Positions 48,798 to 62,124 of a DNA stretch of 64,000 bases are shown here, piece by piece; positions within the stretch are counted from its first letter, which is position 1, and each line of letters starts with the position of its first letter. The position numbers and the translations under genes are program-made. The notes below the pieces were generated by a model, which was not told the DNA's origin, did not search any database, and worked only from the letters and a program-made list of their open reading frames with translations. The DNA is taken from the NCBI GenBank assembly GCA_001695595.3, contig MBPM02000002.1, positions 1,463,608 through 1,527,607 of the forward strand, read 5' to 3'. Source of the DNA: Plasmopara viticola (lineage: Eukaryota; Oomycota; Peronosporomycetes; Peronosporales; Peronosporaceae).

Positions 48798-49686
48798 ATG
48801 GGTCGTCGAGCACGTGAAGAAGGTGGTGCGTCCTCTGAGTGCCACGTGACATTTAAGGTGACCTGCTAACACAATATCTTTCTACCAGACGAACGTGAGA
48901 GCGCTGAAGGACAGACGCTGAAGCACGTGAAGCTGCTGGGGGACGGTCGGGCTAAGTGTCATATTGCAGAACAGAGCACAAATCGCGACCTAACGTTGCT
49001 TTCGAGCAGGCCATATCATTGCCAGAGACAATTGGAGCTGGAGAAATCTTCTACTGAAGCTGCATTTTTTCCTGGACAACAGATCGGAAAAAGACGCTAT
49101 AATGTGGTTGGAGGACGGCTTACAATTCATCGTCTACCAAGCAAAAGAGTTCAAGCTGGCAAAGCTTCTCGGGCTTCGAGTATGCTCGATTTACCAGGTG
49201 CTAGAAGCGCTGAACTTTGAATGTTTGGAAGAGCAATCGAACTACAGTATTTATCGTCATCACTGCTTTATTCGCGGGAATGTACACATGATCGAGCAGA
49301 TAATCAATTACTCTAATCTTGGCGAAGGGAAAAATTTTGCGATGCCCAGCATTGCCTACAGCTCGGAGCTGAGACCGCTAGAGGTCCGACTAAATCTTTC
49401 TGATTCCAAGTTGCAATCGTGGGAGGTCACCATTGCGCCTAGTGTTTTGTCTCACCCAACAACACTCGACATTTGTGAAGATTTTCTCATGCAAGAGAAA
49501 AGTGCCATTCGTAGCAGCTCCGGAGAGTGCTTGTGGGGCAATTTATTCAGTTCTTCGGATGAATGGAGCGACCACGACATGAACTCGCCACTTTGGTGGT
49601 CTCAGCAGAGCGACTTTTCCAGTATTTGTACGGACGATTTGTCCGACATGGATGCGCTCTCTCAAATAAGCGTGCACTATGGGTAA
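48798..49686 (+). CDS. Heat shock factor (HSF)-type DNA-binding protein
   Basis: The best model is two exons (48798-48825 and 49010-49686), 234 aa, using GTGCGT and a strong acceptor (CCTAACGTTGCTTTCGAGCAG). The HSF-type domain lies at about residues 16-115: LLLKLHFFLD, AIMWLEDGLQFIVY, EFKLAKLL, ALNFECLEE and YRHHCFIRGN, which keeps the winged-helix spacing with substitutions at the usual LPxxFKHxN helix (here EFKLAKLLGLR), so DNA specificity may differ. The C-terminus is acidic with aromatic residues (SSDEWSDHDM, NSPLWWSQQSDF, DDLSDMDALSQ), like an activation domain. No HR-A/B coiled coil is seen, so it may act as a monomer or with partners. An extra exon at 48889 (acceptor TCTACCAG) is possible but breaks phase in most joins. 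Confidence 0.75.
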
Positions 49687-49844
49687 TTTATTTTACGGCG
49701 TTAATAGTCGTTATCTAATTAATAGTGGAAGAAAAACAATAAAACAGATGATTAACACCTAACGACAGGCTCAACTATCTAAAGTTGTGCACTTACTGAA
49801 GCCGTAAATACATTAAAATTGCTCATATCGAATAATAGCTGTCG

Positions 49845-52342
49845 ATGATGGAATCAAACTTCCAGCGACGAGCAATAGGCCGCGCTAGGCTCGTCGGATC
49901 ATCGAACACAATTTTAAGTCCCAAAGGTACAATGAAGAAGAAAAAGCAAGATGTAAAAGCTAAGGAGAGACGCGCACTAGACATATCCAATCTAAATATC
50001 CTTATTGGCCGCTTAGAAGACCGCGATACACAGCAACAAGCCTTCACGGCGCTCATGTATGAGATTTGGCTGATTCAGCCATGTGCACTTGACAGGTTCT
50101 TACTATTTTCTATAGTGAAGATTTACAAGGGCTCGATCCGTCATTGGTAAAGGAGATGTTTCTGCTGATAGAAAAGAATAAGGTGTGACGTACTTGCTTG
50201 CCTTTTTTTTGGAAGAGTTTTATGGCTTATAATGTTCTTTCAAGAGACCTAGTCGTACTTCTACTGGACGAATGCTTGTACTTCTCACCGCAGCTCTTTG
50301 CAAATGCCACCCCGTGCAGTCAGCAAAGTTTCTACCACGTATTTTATCGTACATCTGCCTTCGTCTTCGTGACAAGCAATCCAAGACAACGGATGCATGC
50401 GTCATTTTAGTGTCAGCCATTGCGCTGTACATCTTCCCGTGTCCCGTAATCTCGCTTCCCGATGCCACGTCGCCTTATATACAGAAGGAGGAGAGCAGTC
50501 CACAGCTTCCTTTTCAAGCCGTAGCCGCAGTTTTTACGAGAGAAAGTCATGCTGTAGGTGCGGCAGCAACTAGATGCGTTTGCAGTCTGCTTTATCCTGT
50601 CGACTTTGATGGAGTATCAGTACCAGGACCAAACTTTCTTCGCGCTCATGCTACACGGATCCGTCCATTTTTTAAACTCTTTCTGGCGGATATCATTGCG
50701 AAGATGGATGGTAGCACAAAGTTTGCTACTTTTTCATCCTTGTTTTTGTTACTCCAATCGGCGTGTCTGCTTGCTCGAGATGCGTATGAAAAAGTATCTA
50801 TTTCACAGCTCGGAGACGACTTTGCTCCGTACATAAGTTCAATTTACGAAGCGATCGAAGACGCTGTCCAGCGTGGCCCGCGTAACGATTGGATGTTACG
50901 GAAGCGTGGCATGGAATTGCTGGCACTGCTGCTTGAGGTGTTTGTTTTGCAAGAGGCTGCTTGGTGTTGTACCGTGAAAGCCGCAAAAGAGTACTTTCTA
51001 GCGCTGTCGGTGGGTTGTGGATCAAGCGACAATGATCGTCGAACTAACAATTTCAATACTGTTGTCTTGATATTAGGAGCGACTTCGAGCTCTTTTGCTC
51101 ACTGGTCGTCACGATTCAATATCGCTCGTTCGCGAAGCTGCGAGTACGGCAGCCATGGCATTCGAATGCGTGGAGAAGTTGTGTCCACAAGCAGGTGATG
51201 AGTCTCGACATAGTTTGAGTGGTGGCAACGACTTTGTTTCACCCAAGCCACACAATGACGCATATATAAGCAAACGTTGGCCGAAACTAGTAGCGAGTAT
51301 CGCAAATGACTCGCATGACATCACGGCGGAAGATTCAAATCCTGATTTGCCGCTTTTGCCTCTCGAGGAGCTAGAAGATTTGAAGTTTAACGATCAGGAA
51401 GCAGGAGATGAGGCCTTGGCATCATACGGGAATATATCTGATGACGATGCTCCTGGATCCAACAAAGAATGCAAGCTCGTCGGTTATCACTCAGGCAACA
51501 ATACCACTTTGCTCCCGATATCAAATAATGAAACAGCTATCGAATCCGAATCAAAGATTTTGGAGCCTACTGAGGACGAAGATAGGTTGGACCATGCTGG
51601 AACGCCAGAAAGTGGCGACGATAAATTGTCGCTGGCACAAAAATATTGGAGGAACGGACAACAAGACAAAGTCAATTCAATGCTTAGTACAGAACGGACC
51701 TCCAAACCATATCAACCAGTACTGTCACAAAAAGGGGCACAACGAGCCGTTGCGCCACTAAAAGACTTTAAAGCGAAGCAGAGAGCCCATTTTCGATCAC
51801 AAAGCACTCAACTTCAGAATACAGTTCAAATAGCACTGCCCAAAAATCGACTGTCTCAGAACCAAATCGGCTTCTCCCAGCACAGCAATATCATTAATGG
51901 CGGCGATACTTTTGACCAGGACGATGACAGCACAGCAAACACTTACAAGCTGACACGGGCTGAGACTGCCTTGAAAGCTGCGCGAAGTGGTGATTATGAG
52001 CTCGCGCTCCGTCTCTGTATCGTCGAAGACGACTTGGCGTTGCTACGACAGATGCTGACGATGATCAAGACTCCATGCATGGAAACTCTGTCACTCATGG
52101 TACGAAATGCGTTGTGCGCAGCTTTTCTGTCGCTTTTGGACGGTGATAATGACGATGAGTCACCTGACGTTTGGTTGGCGTTGAAGTGGCTGCAGCATTG
52201 GGCAACGACTGACGGACGACAAATTAAGCAACTTGACCCACGCATCGTCGGGGCACTCAGTTCTTCATTAGACAAAATGGCAATGGCTTTAACAGCAACT
52301 TCGTTGACAGCTGCGCATGTGATATTCTTACTTGGATTGTAA
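49845..52342 (+). CDS. TORTIFOLIA1/SPIRAL2-like microtubule-associated protein
   Basis: Four exons (49845-50056, 50116-50182, 50245-51009, 51077-52342) give about 769 aa. The N-terminal half is an ARM/HEAT helical array starting at NILIGRLEDRDTQQQAFTAL, with repeated helices such as QLPFQAVAAVFTRESH and SISLVREAASTAAMAFECV. The middle is disordered and charged. The C-terminal domain (about 640-769; AETALKAARSGDYELALRL, VEDDLALLRQML) matches the conserved C-terminal domain of plant TORTIFOLIA1/SPIRAL2 proteins, which bind and stabilise microtubule minus ends. Two ATG codons stand in tandem at the start. The first intron was set at 50057-50115 because a 20-base alternative is too short and this one restores the frame. 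Animal and fungal relatives are not obvious, so the function is transferred from plants with caution. Confidence 0.72.
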
Positions 52343-55300
52343 AGATTTAGTATGATAAGTATAGTGGTCAAAATGATCATCAATGTTTGATCCACCATTA
52401 TTAATAAGGGATCCGATGAATACTGCTATCTTGGTTAACCAAATATACTCCTTCCATCCACCGCCATCAATACTTGAAGCTATAAGTAATTGGTAGCAGG
52501 GCTCAGATCTGTCGCACTGAGGGCAATATATATCGTTGAAATGCTGGCATTGCTGAGCGGGTTCAGATTTGGTCGAGTTGTTTGTTGTAAATGCTTGCGG
52601 AGCTTGAGAATGTCATACGGGAAGCTTGTACATTTGTGAATGATTAGTAGTACGACACGGAGAAGAAATTTGTTTAGGTTTTAAATAAAGCCTGGCATAA
52701 AATTGCGCTCTTGGATCGTGAAAAGTCGCGTAGGGTAGCTTGCGAGGAAGTTTTGATCAGACAGTAGACAAAACATTTGTATATTACTGGTCAATTTGGT
52801 AACGATCCATGATTTGGCTGTCGAGGCGCCATTTTAGAAGGAAAGGTTGTGGAAGTGGGCTGACGCTGCTTTGAAGAGTAATGTTGACCGGGTATCTGGT
52901 GGTTTGTAAACTGTCTTGCAGATGTGATTTCTTAAAGCTGATAACCGTTTTAATGATGCTCAGCCCTTGAATATTGCTCAGGGGTTATCCGAAAAGAAGG
53001 TGAGAGGTGATTAGCGTCTCCCAAAATACATGAAAAATGATTCCTAGAACAAATCTAGTCGCTATCGAGAACGAAGAGATAGGTAGTGTAACGAGTAGAT
53101 ATTCCTTCAATGCGATAGATTCCAGACTCCGATCTCATAAAGTTCAGGATAGTGAACAGTCGTTCATCAAAACTATTACACAACCTCCGAAGTCGGACGC
53201 GGGAGATTACCAAAACTTTCAGAGATGGAGTGTGAAACCTTTCTACATTCGTCGAATGCGCAGCTTGCGCTGCTCAAAATACCTTGCTATCTTCTATGGG
53301 TCTGATGCAGCGGCTGCGCTTAAATTTCTTCCTGTCATCATAAATGTTATGCTCTTGGAATCGAGCCCAGAAATCCTGATATTATTAAGTCCACGCAGGT
53401 AGATTGTAGGTCCTTACTTTACGAAAAGAATAGAACTGCCTTTTGAATGGAGGGGTTAGAGATAGTCGCCAAAGCGATCATAATGATAGATAATTAGGTG
53501 CGCACTATCGCACCTGTGAGGTCGGGCTAGAAGCTAGACGTACAGTCATAAGATGCATTTCTCTCGTCATGAGAAAACATAAAGGAACAGTACAGGTCAG
53601 CATCTAGACCAAAAATTCAAGGTTTTGTTTGCGCTCGTGCTTCCTGCTTGCACGCAAGAAAGACGCCAACTTTATGGATACATACATGCTTCCTTCTTGC
53701 ACGCAAGATAGACGCCGGCTTCCTTAATTTTTCATGACTGGCTCGAGTGAGCATACCAGCGGACCCACGGATACTACCGCACAGAATATTGTGAGTCGAC
53801 GACCTGCCATCCACAGCAGGCCAATGGAACGAGCCTACTTGTGACTGACTTTTATATGGAGCAGTTTTATTTGTCGATTTTATCGCTGTCAGTAGTTCAA
53901 GTATATTGAATCCCAAGCATTGCCGAGCAATGCAACGATAGCTTCTTTAGCTGCGGCAAGCAAGGGTACGTGATCGGGGTCTGTTTTGGTGAAGGGCGGT
54001 AAAGTAGCCATCGCCCCTTCCAAGAGCTGCAAAGGCGCGCCAACAAAAGCCAAATCCTTCAAAAAGCAAAACGGTTCTGGTCATCACTAGGGGTCAGGCG
54101 TCTATTTGGGAAGGAGGGTAATCTTGTGTAGTTGTTGCACACCATCGAAGACCTTAAGACTCCTCGAAAAAGAATCTGGCAACGAATGACTACTGGTCGT
54201 ATGCGATAGTGTACGAGATAATGTCTAATACTCCAAAAAGAGAGCAGCAAAGACAAGCCAGCTCTGGTCATACAGACTAAGAAAATAGTTCTGGACGTCG
54301 TTAGGGTCAAACTCGATCTAGTTGCGAGATCAAAGGATTTTTAAAACAAGGACCTTACACGGAAATGGAGAATGCCACCTCACGTAGGGTAATGTGTATA
54401 AGTGCCTTAGCTTTCCTACCGCACATCAAAATGACCAAAGCCAGTTACTGCTGCTTCATCCGCAATATTTTGGACGCCATGGCCATTAGCATTTGTGTGA
54501 CCTAGAGCACAAATTTCTTGCTTTCTTCCCTTTCCTTCAAAAGGCTTTACGCTCATCGTGAGCGACTTTAATTTGGCGTACATCTGCCCTTGACGCTGGC
54601 GTCACGGGTATGATGTAGCTTGAAAAACACGAACCCTAGATCGATTGACAAGTCAAGGCTTCACTCATCAGTCCTGCGCAACAGGACCTTAATGAGCATT
54701 GTATTACCCATGATGTGTCCATCACATCGTCAATAGAAAGTGTAGGCACTCGTTTAGAAAAAATTTCCGTATGTTCTTGAAGGCGTACGTGGGGATGCCT
54801 TTTTGAACTTTCGAGCAAATTTTAAGCTCCGCTGGCAGCATCATCAGCCAAATACATCAAATTTAGTACTTCAAATGTGTATAAATTAGGAGATGGATTA
54901 CATAGCGCCACCAACTGCGGGTTACGAAATTTTGCAAGCGGTTGACATAGGACCGCAGGGCAAGCTCAATAATATCTAAGTAACGTAGAGCCACCAACCG
55001 CAGGGTCAAATTGGTCCGCAAGGCTCACTTGCAAATACATTTCTTTGGATAAACAAGTACGCGCATAGCATACCCCCGCAAAAAGAGAACGTGTTTGATA
55101 CGAAATAGGCTTCTGGATCACCAATTCTTGCTTATATTTAGCAAGGTAGCCTAGTCTACTAAATCAAATGACAGCTTAACTGTTCGTCTTGCCGTAGCAG
55201 GCACGCTTTTATAATCGGTATTGCCAAAAGTGTCAGAGTTACAACATTCAAAAGAGCTTAAAGTCACTATATTCAAAGTTGATAAGATGTACGAGGCTAT

Positions 55301-55809
55301 GTTGCTCGAGATATAAATTCTTATTTAAGACATACACAATCCATGTTTCGAGCAAAAAAGTCATAAAAGTTGCTTTAGGCAGCGTACGCTGTACTTTATC
55401 TTAAAAATACTCAAAAAAAATTTAAATACAACATATTTGCTTCTGTTTTGCAAATGTGATGATCAGAACCTCATCGTCTGATCTTATCAAATAGGTTAGG
55501 TGGGCACAAAAATGGCCTTGGACCGAGAACGAAAAACTGTTTCGACAATGGCCAACAATGTGAGCCCATCGGTGACCTTTTTGCGAAAAATCACTAATTG
55601 AAGGGTGTAAAAGACAAAACCTTTGAGTTCGCCACAGCTATTCATGCTCGTAATAAGCTAAGTAGAGCAACGATCTCTGCAGAAATGCCTACCCAAAGCA
55701 AGGACGCGAGTGCACTTGTACAGTGCACTAATTTTGGTCAAAACTTACCTCTGAGTCAGAAAGAATAGTCAAATATATCCCTCACGAAGGTAAGCATGCC
55801 TTGATGCAG
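52343..55809. other. Gene-poor region
   Basis: No gene is recognised. A 121-codon frame at 53037-53402 has no motif or splice partners. Two copies of a 29-bp unit (GCTTCCTGCTTGCACGCAAG... and GCTTCCTTCTTGCACGCAAG...) lie at 53639-53667 and 53688-53716. Short imperfect repeats of a CCAACCGCAGGG type occur at 54905-55025. Confidence 0.4.
53639..53716. repeat. 29-bp direct repeat, two copies 20 bp apart
   Basis: The two 29-bp units differ at two positions. Each contains the internal palindrome CTTGCACGCAAG in part. Confidence 0.8.
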
Positions 55810-56083
55810 TGGTTATCAAGCCACAAGGGCCGCGGCAACCAAAGACATTCTGGCCACTCATTTGTTCCACTTTAAGCCTTTTTCGGTCACATGGGCGTCC
55901 AGTATACCCAACTTTTATACACCCATTTGAGTGTAGGCGGAAAGGACAGTCAGGCTTTAACGTGTGTTTGCCCACTTTAGTCACCTATTTCGGGCTTCCT
56001 TCATTTGGACCCTAAGGATATCGAGGCATATACCTCATAGTCCGCGTCGGTCAAGAAACCACTCAAGCTATAGGGTTGGTACG
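55810..56083. repeat. Old dispersed repeat, copy B
   Basis: This is the partner of 24221-24490 in the same orientation, perhaps 60-65% identical by eye. Shared blocks include GCCTTTTTCGGTCA, CTTTAGT-ACCTAT, GGATATCGA-like and AGGGTTGGTAC. Boundaries are approximate. Confidence 0.45.
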
Positions 56084-59000
56084 AGGGAAGCATTTAAGAT
56101 CACGGAGCCAAATAAATTCAGCGTCACCATCGACAAGTGTATCTTTAAGGCGAAAGACAATAAGGACATCGAATACACTCTTAGCAAATGTTAGATCTAA
56201 GACGCTTAAGATTAGCTTCCGCGGGCTTCATAAAAAAATAATGAAGCCACTAGCTATTTGCACAAGCTCATTGCTAGATGTGCGGGTCGTGATAAGCGTT
56301 TGTCCGATCTAAAGTGACATAAAGTTGCGTCAGGATGGTTTAAATAGAACCAAGAAAGAATTTCTCCAGTCATATGTTCTAACTTTCCCGTACAAGACAA
56401 AGTCGTTCAGCATCGATTTTGATGTTCTCGATCGTGCTGTATGCTGTGCGTTACAGCAACTCGGTGAGCCCGGTCATGAATGAGTCACCTTAAAATAGCT
56501 TATTCAGCTTAATGCTGCCGATCATTTTTACCGGTGTTCAGTATGCACAGGTGAAGATCCATATGTATCTTTTAGTATCTAGGCCCTTTGTCGTCTTTTT
56601 TGTCCATTCATCTCGAGGACGAACCTTACCTGTCTCAGAGAAAAAAACCGATTGGTTGTATTTCTACGCAGAAAACATTTTAAATACAAGCCTGGACTCA
56701 ATGTGCTTTCCGACGTGCTTTCGCGCAGATAAGACTAAAAAGTGGCCTTAATTTAAACGCTAAAATGGAATATACAGCTTTAAATCTGAGGATACATACA
56801 AAAGCTACTTTTTCATCACGTGATGGTTTGGATTAAGCAACAAGGTTCTAGTGATGACCTTCCAATATTTCTCGTCAGTATCAGCCACTTTCCACGCAAC
56901 CAAAGAGCTTTCTGCCGCTTTTACTAGAAGAAACAATCGTTGACCCCAAATTGACTTGGACAATAAGTAAAGCTCTGATGTTGTCGAAAGATGTTCGATT
57001 TCTTTCAATGGTTTCGCCTCAGCCCAACATTTAACGAGCCAAAACTGTCAGGCTGCTGTCAATCCCAGCTGTCTCTATAAAAAAATTTGTTGGCATGCAC
57101 ACAATCAAAGCATGCCATTATAAATTCCTTAAAAAATATTTTAATGAGTCAGCGCCTGCTTATAACGTCATATTCTTAGCTAGCAAAGGTAGTCACCGTC
57201 CGATTAGCGTTATGGCACATAGGCTGCTTTAAAAATTGCCCCAAACATCATATAGCACATTCTTAAAGAAAGCGGACCGAACATTTCGAACCAGAAATTT
57301 AAGCACTAGCATTTTAGCTGCAGCAATTTAAATAATACTGGCCAAATTTGAATCAAAACGGCTTCCAACCCCAGATTTGTCTTTTAGCCCTCAAGGGAGA
57401 AAGTGGATCCTTGATAGCAGCGCTCAAGCATTGGCTGCGCCGTCCTCTCCCACTTCTTGCCTCTGGTCGCCTTGCACCTTTTTGCAATTGTGCATCTAGT
57501 TTATTTCACTAAAAACATGTCGTTGATTTATTATCTAACGGATTTTGAAACTTCAATCGCGCTCTAAAATACACGCCTTTCTCTTTGTAAACCTCCGCTT
57601 TTTAATGTCTGCGTTGTGACAGAGAGGACGTCCGAAGGGCTTTACGAATTATACTTCTCTTTAGATATTAGAGCCGCATATTACTGTGGCGTAGCGCACA
57701 GTAAAATTATTGCGACTTTCTGTGAAATTTTTTTTTCAAACCTTGCGTTTGCACGTGGTCTGGAGTCGGTCACCCGCGTAGGCCATGCTTTATATCATCT
57801 ACAAGCCTTCAGTTGTAAGCTCAAACAAACACTTCATGCTAGTACAGCATGCAACATAGTTTTCCTCGAGCATTTCTCCGCGTTAGACTCGTGCATGCCT
57901 ATTTCTAGCTGCCAACATAGCGGATATTGCCTCGCAGATTTTTGGTGTGCTTCGATTCAATGCGCTTAAGCTATATCTCATATCTGTAAGTTGACCTCAT
58001 ACTTCACACGACACATATGGCAAATTTGATCTGCAAACGGTCAATAGACTCTCGACTGCATATTCAAATGATGCATGCCATCGACAGAATTTTTACTTGT
58101 CCCAATTACGAGAGTGGGGATTGTCTTTGTGGCTTTTGAGATTGCCTCGAGATCAGCCAAAATACGCTTACAGCGTTTGGTGCCTCAATACGAAATTACG
58201 TTTTACAATACGGCTCTCAGTACGATATGGATTTAGTACGACATCTAATGAATATCAGTGGCAGCACTATTTAGATGAGTTGGATCGTATAAAGCACCTT
58301 TTCTGTACATGCGCGACAACCGGGTCACTCATTCGCTAAGAGCGAAAACTTCAGCCAAATGCGTGCCCTCTCCTGGAATACAAGCCGAAAAATCATCGTC
58401 CGGTTGTCTGCGATCGTTTCTGCACCAATCGTCTGAGTCAGCCCAGCCTATCAACAACTCGATACTTATGACGCAAAGTCAATTGCGGATAGATTCCCCG
58501 GGGCCGCACGTTATTGACTCAACAAGACCAGCTCAGTTGTAAAGATAGAGTTGTCTTGATGGCCAGTAAGACTTCTGCAGCAACATTGCTAATTGCTTCC
58601 TAGTGCGGGCAAAAGCGTCTTGTATTCGTCAAATTTATCGGTTATATAAATTTCGTGAATCTATCACCATAAAATTCGCGGCTTAAAAAATTCAATGCAG
58701 ATTGTCAGGCCTACTTGTTACAGCCCACTACCGATTGATGTTTTAAAGCATGCAGTCACACTTCAGATTGAAATTTATCAATCAAAAGACAATGAGATTT
58801 GCACGAAAAATACTCTGCTATATAAAAATGATATAGTTGACTACGTTTACCCCGTTCAGCGTGACTGTTGAAAGTTGTTGCGATCTGAAATCGAAGAATA
58901 GACGTTGTGTTGGCAGGCCGAGTCGTTCGGCCACACGTTAACAATGTGGTTGAAGTGACTCCAAACCTGCGCCTGAAATTTTGCGCTTTTAGCGTGCTGG

Positions 59001-60402
59001 TCTGGCAGTATGCCGGAGTCAAAACATCTTGGATTGTGACATACCAATTGCGCAGTTGTATTTAAAGCCCATGGGAAAAAAAATCGTTTAAAGTGCTTGG
59101 ATCTTCTCATATCTGACTTCTTAGAATTTTTTGTATTACCGTCGCGAGTCACCGCTGTTTGTGTCCTTACGACTTTTGATGAGATTCCCCTTATGCAATA
59201 TTCTAATACGGTAAAAAAACGCGCATAGTCACTGAAAAAATATAAATTGATTTTCTTCATGTTTTTATGCACATACCCAGCGAGGAGCAGCCTCCGAAGA
59301 GCTGCCGTAGCGCGTAAAAGAAACAAGCGAACTGCTCGATATTTTTTTCTTTATCGGCTGACATCTGGAAAATCCTGCTCTTCCTTAATTTCTTGTTGGA
59401 CAGAGAGTGAGTGAACCTTGTACGGGATGGCGTCTTGTGTTGGTTTTGGGCGGTTGGGGGAGTTGCAAAGATTGTCGCTCAATGAGTGGTTAAAATTGGT
59501 TACTACTCAACCCGTGAAACGTATTATAAGCTATTCTTTGCATTTCTTTCATCTACTTTATTGTACTAAATGCCAAAGGCATTATAGAAATGACTTAGCC
59601 AGGTCGGGTACTTGCCTGTTATTACAGGTGAAATCTTTTTCTATATTGAAAAGATTCTGGCGACAAGTCGATATCCTCTAGTATTTTCTCCCGGGCAATG
59701 AAGCCATTTTGACACTGTCGCTTATTTGAGGCTTTTCATAGCCTTGGTGGGTATAGGTGCAGGAGCACACTTGCCGGGCGCCCGCTGCGCTATTGATTAT
59801 GTATCTGCAGACCAACGAGCAAACAAATAAAAACAATTTCGCACTCTTGGCCGCGGTGAAGTAAAGCTCTTTCGAAGCTTTTTAGCCAAAGCGGGCGACA
59901 GCTTCTGGCCTATCGCCGCCGTGGCTATTGTCATAAGTGCATGCTTATGCACAAAAACTAGACTTGGTGAAAATTCAATTTATGTACCGAAGTACATCTT
60001 TTTAGAATTGCCCTGTTCGTCGTGTAATCACCCTGCCGACTGGTAGCGTACTTCACCGTCTGACTGATTATTGTTATTACCAAACCGATCTTTTGTTTAA
60101 CAATCAAGAAATGATGAAGTGCCTTGCTGCTTTTAAATCGGAGGTGATTCAAGTATTGGATGTAGCGGTCTCTGCATGCTTTGGTGTTGAATCTAAGTTT
60201 GCCGCTTAAAGGCGCCTTTAGAAATGGTACCTCTACTGTATATGGAACGATAATCAAAAGAAACAAAGTCTTCTTGAATGGCAAAATTAAATTTAGTTGT
60301 TCATCAAGAATCAGAGAAAATCAAAACACATAGTATTGTCTAGTCTTCAACTCATAAACTAGTGCACAAGACATTTCCTAATTTCGCTACACACGAAGTA
60401 CC
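56084..60402. other. Gene-poor region
   Basis: About 4.3 kb of AT-rich DNA. Frames at 57616 (117 codons), 58856 (156 codons, minus) and 59958 (108 codons, minus) lack motifs, have biased composition and no exon partners, so none is called as a gene. No RNA gene is seen. Confidence 0.4.
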
Positions 60403-60615
60403 TTGGCACCAAGCAATGTCTTTTGTCACGAGAACTCTATTACGGCAAAAAATGATCTATTGACATGGTGCAGGGGTCAACCATCTCCATTCAAATCACC
60501 TTATTTCTTTATTCAAAAATTAAAAGAAAAGTGGCGAATTGTCGGTGCTATGAGTAAGCTAAGCATCTGCACTATTTTGACAAAGCTTTCAGAGATTACT
60601 CATCCTTGCGTTTAA
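60403..60615 (+). mobile_element. Possible retrotransposon RT fragment
   Basis: A 70-codon frame includes PSPFKSPYFFIQKLKEKWRI, which fits the first conserved block of Gypsy-type reverse transcriptases (SP-x-x-SP-x-x-x-x-x-x-K...WR). The match covers about 20-30 residues; downstream RT blocks are not found. It may be a fragment of a second Gypsy copy or chance. Confidence 0.35.
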
Positions 60616-61773
60616 AGGATGATGAGCTTCATTTCACCCTACGCAAGCCCTACACTTTCTTTGGTTATTTTACTTGGCTGTCCAAAACAAACGTCGCAAA
60701 CTCAGTCTGTGCCTTCTCGTAACCTTTCATGGCAGCAATGTAGCTTGAATCTAATGTAAGGGCCTTTTTAGGTGGGTCGGGACTGATTGCCTTTGAGTTG
60801 CCTTGACCACCAAGCTAGGCACTGAGACCGTGTAATTAAAGCGCGACCATCAAGTCACTCTATTAACTCTCCATCCAATATACAGTGGACTTCTTTCGCA
60901 GGTCCTGCTGCTTTTTCTTGCAGGTCGTGACGACAGCTATTTCGATGGCCTTCGAGTTTCGTGATGTGGAAGAAGGCTGTAATGACTAATACAGATACAG
61001 TTGTGTCTATATAAATATTAGCCGCCATGTATTTACTCGTGCTCTCCTTATCAAAAATGTTGGAAGCGGGGTAAGTGCTTCAAAGTACTGGGGTGCATGT
61101 CTGAACTCATTTAAGGCTTGGAGACCTGAGGATCACAATAACCCATAAGACGCCTTTTATCACTAGCTCTAATAACGCTGACTGTGCTGCCAAATGGAGC
61201 ATAACCTCCACGACACAGTGATCAGCTGAACCGTCAGTAACTTATGTAGATTACCCATGTCGATAATAGAGTCATTCGCGATACCATGGAATCGATTTTG
61301 TGTCAAACCTCCATTCTCTTCAAACAGAGCCAAGTAATCCTTTCTGCATGGTACATTCATGGTTATAAGCCCTTGCGCACTTACGATTCTCACTTGTAGA
61401 ACTTTGTTTCCTGCACTTGGTGACCCACCTGTGCACTGTGTCTTGTGAACCCATGTCACTTGCTTGCAACTCGCAGCTGGTGACACTATGTCACCCACAT
61501 TCAGTACGCTCTTTTTGGCACCTCTGGTCCCCACTGCTGCTAGATACCCGCCCGTCTTTCTGAAGAAAATGGTCCTTTTGATAATAGCGTATTGACTCCA
61601 TGCCTATAATTGCCAAGGCTTCCTTGCCATTTCATCTTTAGCTCAGCCTTGACATGTTCAGAGTCAAGTCATGTTTTTTAATGTCAGATCGAGTTATGAT
61701 TCTGTGCGGTCAGAACTAGTATACAAGCGTGTTTGATTGAGCCTAAGAAGCGTCTGGAACCATTTTTAGCTAG
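60616..61773. other. Gene-poor region with one uncharacterised minus-strand frame
   Basis: A 121-codon minus-strand frame (61169-61534) carries LNVGDIVSPAASCKQVTW, a GD-V beta-strand pattern seen in TE-encoded tails and KOW-like domains, but the match is too weak to name. Nothing else is recognised. Confidence 0.3.
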
Positions 61774-62124
61774 TCGAACAGAGGTAATGTAATGTAATGT
61801 ATTACGTTATCGCGTTGCCAAGTTATGCACGTGCTAGGCTCAGTCTGGCTAGTCCACGGCATAGAATGGTGTCCGCATACGTCGAGTCTCGTTCGGTGGG
61901 CAGTGCAGCCAGCACCGAGGTCTTGAGGGTCTTTCATTAGTTTGTTTATCTCCGACTTGGTAAGAGCCCAGGTGGCGCCCGGTGCTGGAGACCGTCGCGT
62001 CGAGGGTGAGACTCGTTAGAGACCTGCAGATGCCCGAGAGCACCTGCCCGAAGCGCGCGAGCATTTAATCCCCGCGCTTGGAAGGAGGGCGTCACCCCAA
62101 CCTTTTCCAAGCTTCGAACAGAGG
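61774..62124 (-). mobile_element. Retroposon copy with 11-bp target-site duplication
   Basis: An insert of 329 bp (61785-62113) is flanked by exact copies of TCGAACAGAGG (61774-61784 and 62114-62124). On the minus strand it begins with a GC-rich head, continues with the segment shared with 40824-41075, and ends in a pentamer tail (ATTAC repeated). The minus frame open in the other copy is shifted here by one lost base. This longer copy shows that the other is 5'-truncated, which is typical of LINE-mediated insertion. Confidence 0.85.

Noticed and set aside
50095..50115. A 20-base intron in the TORTIFOLIA1-like gene
   Set aside because: Too short to splice; a donor at 50057 gives a normal intron and a better protein match.
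53037..53402. 121-codon plus-strand frame
   Set aside because: No recognisable family or neighbours; kept only as a note in the region entry.
58856..59326. 156-codon minus-strand frame
   Set aside because: No motif or domain order and biased composition; likely chance in AT-rich DNA.
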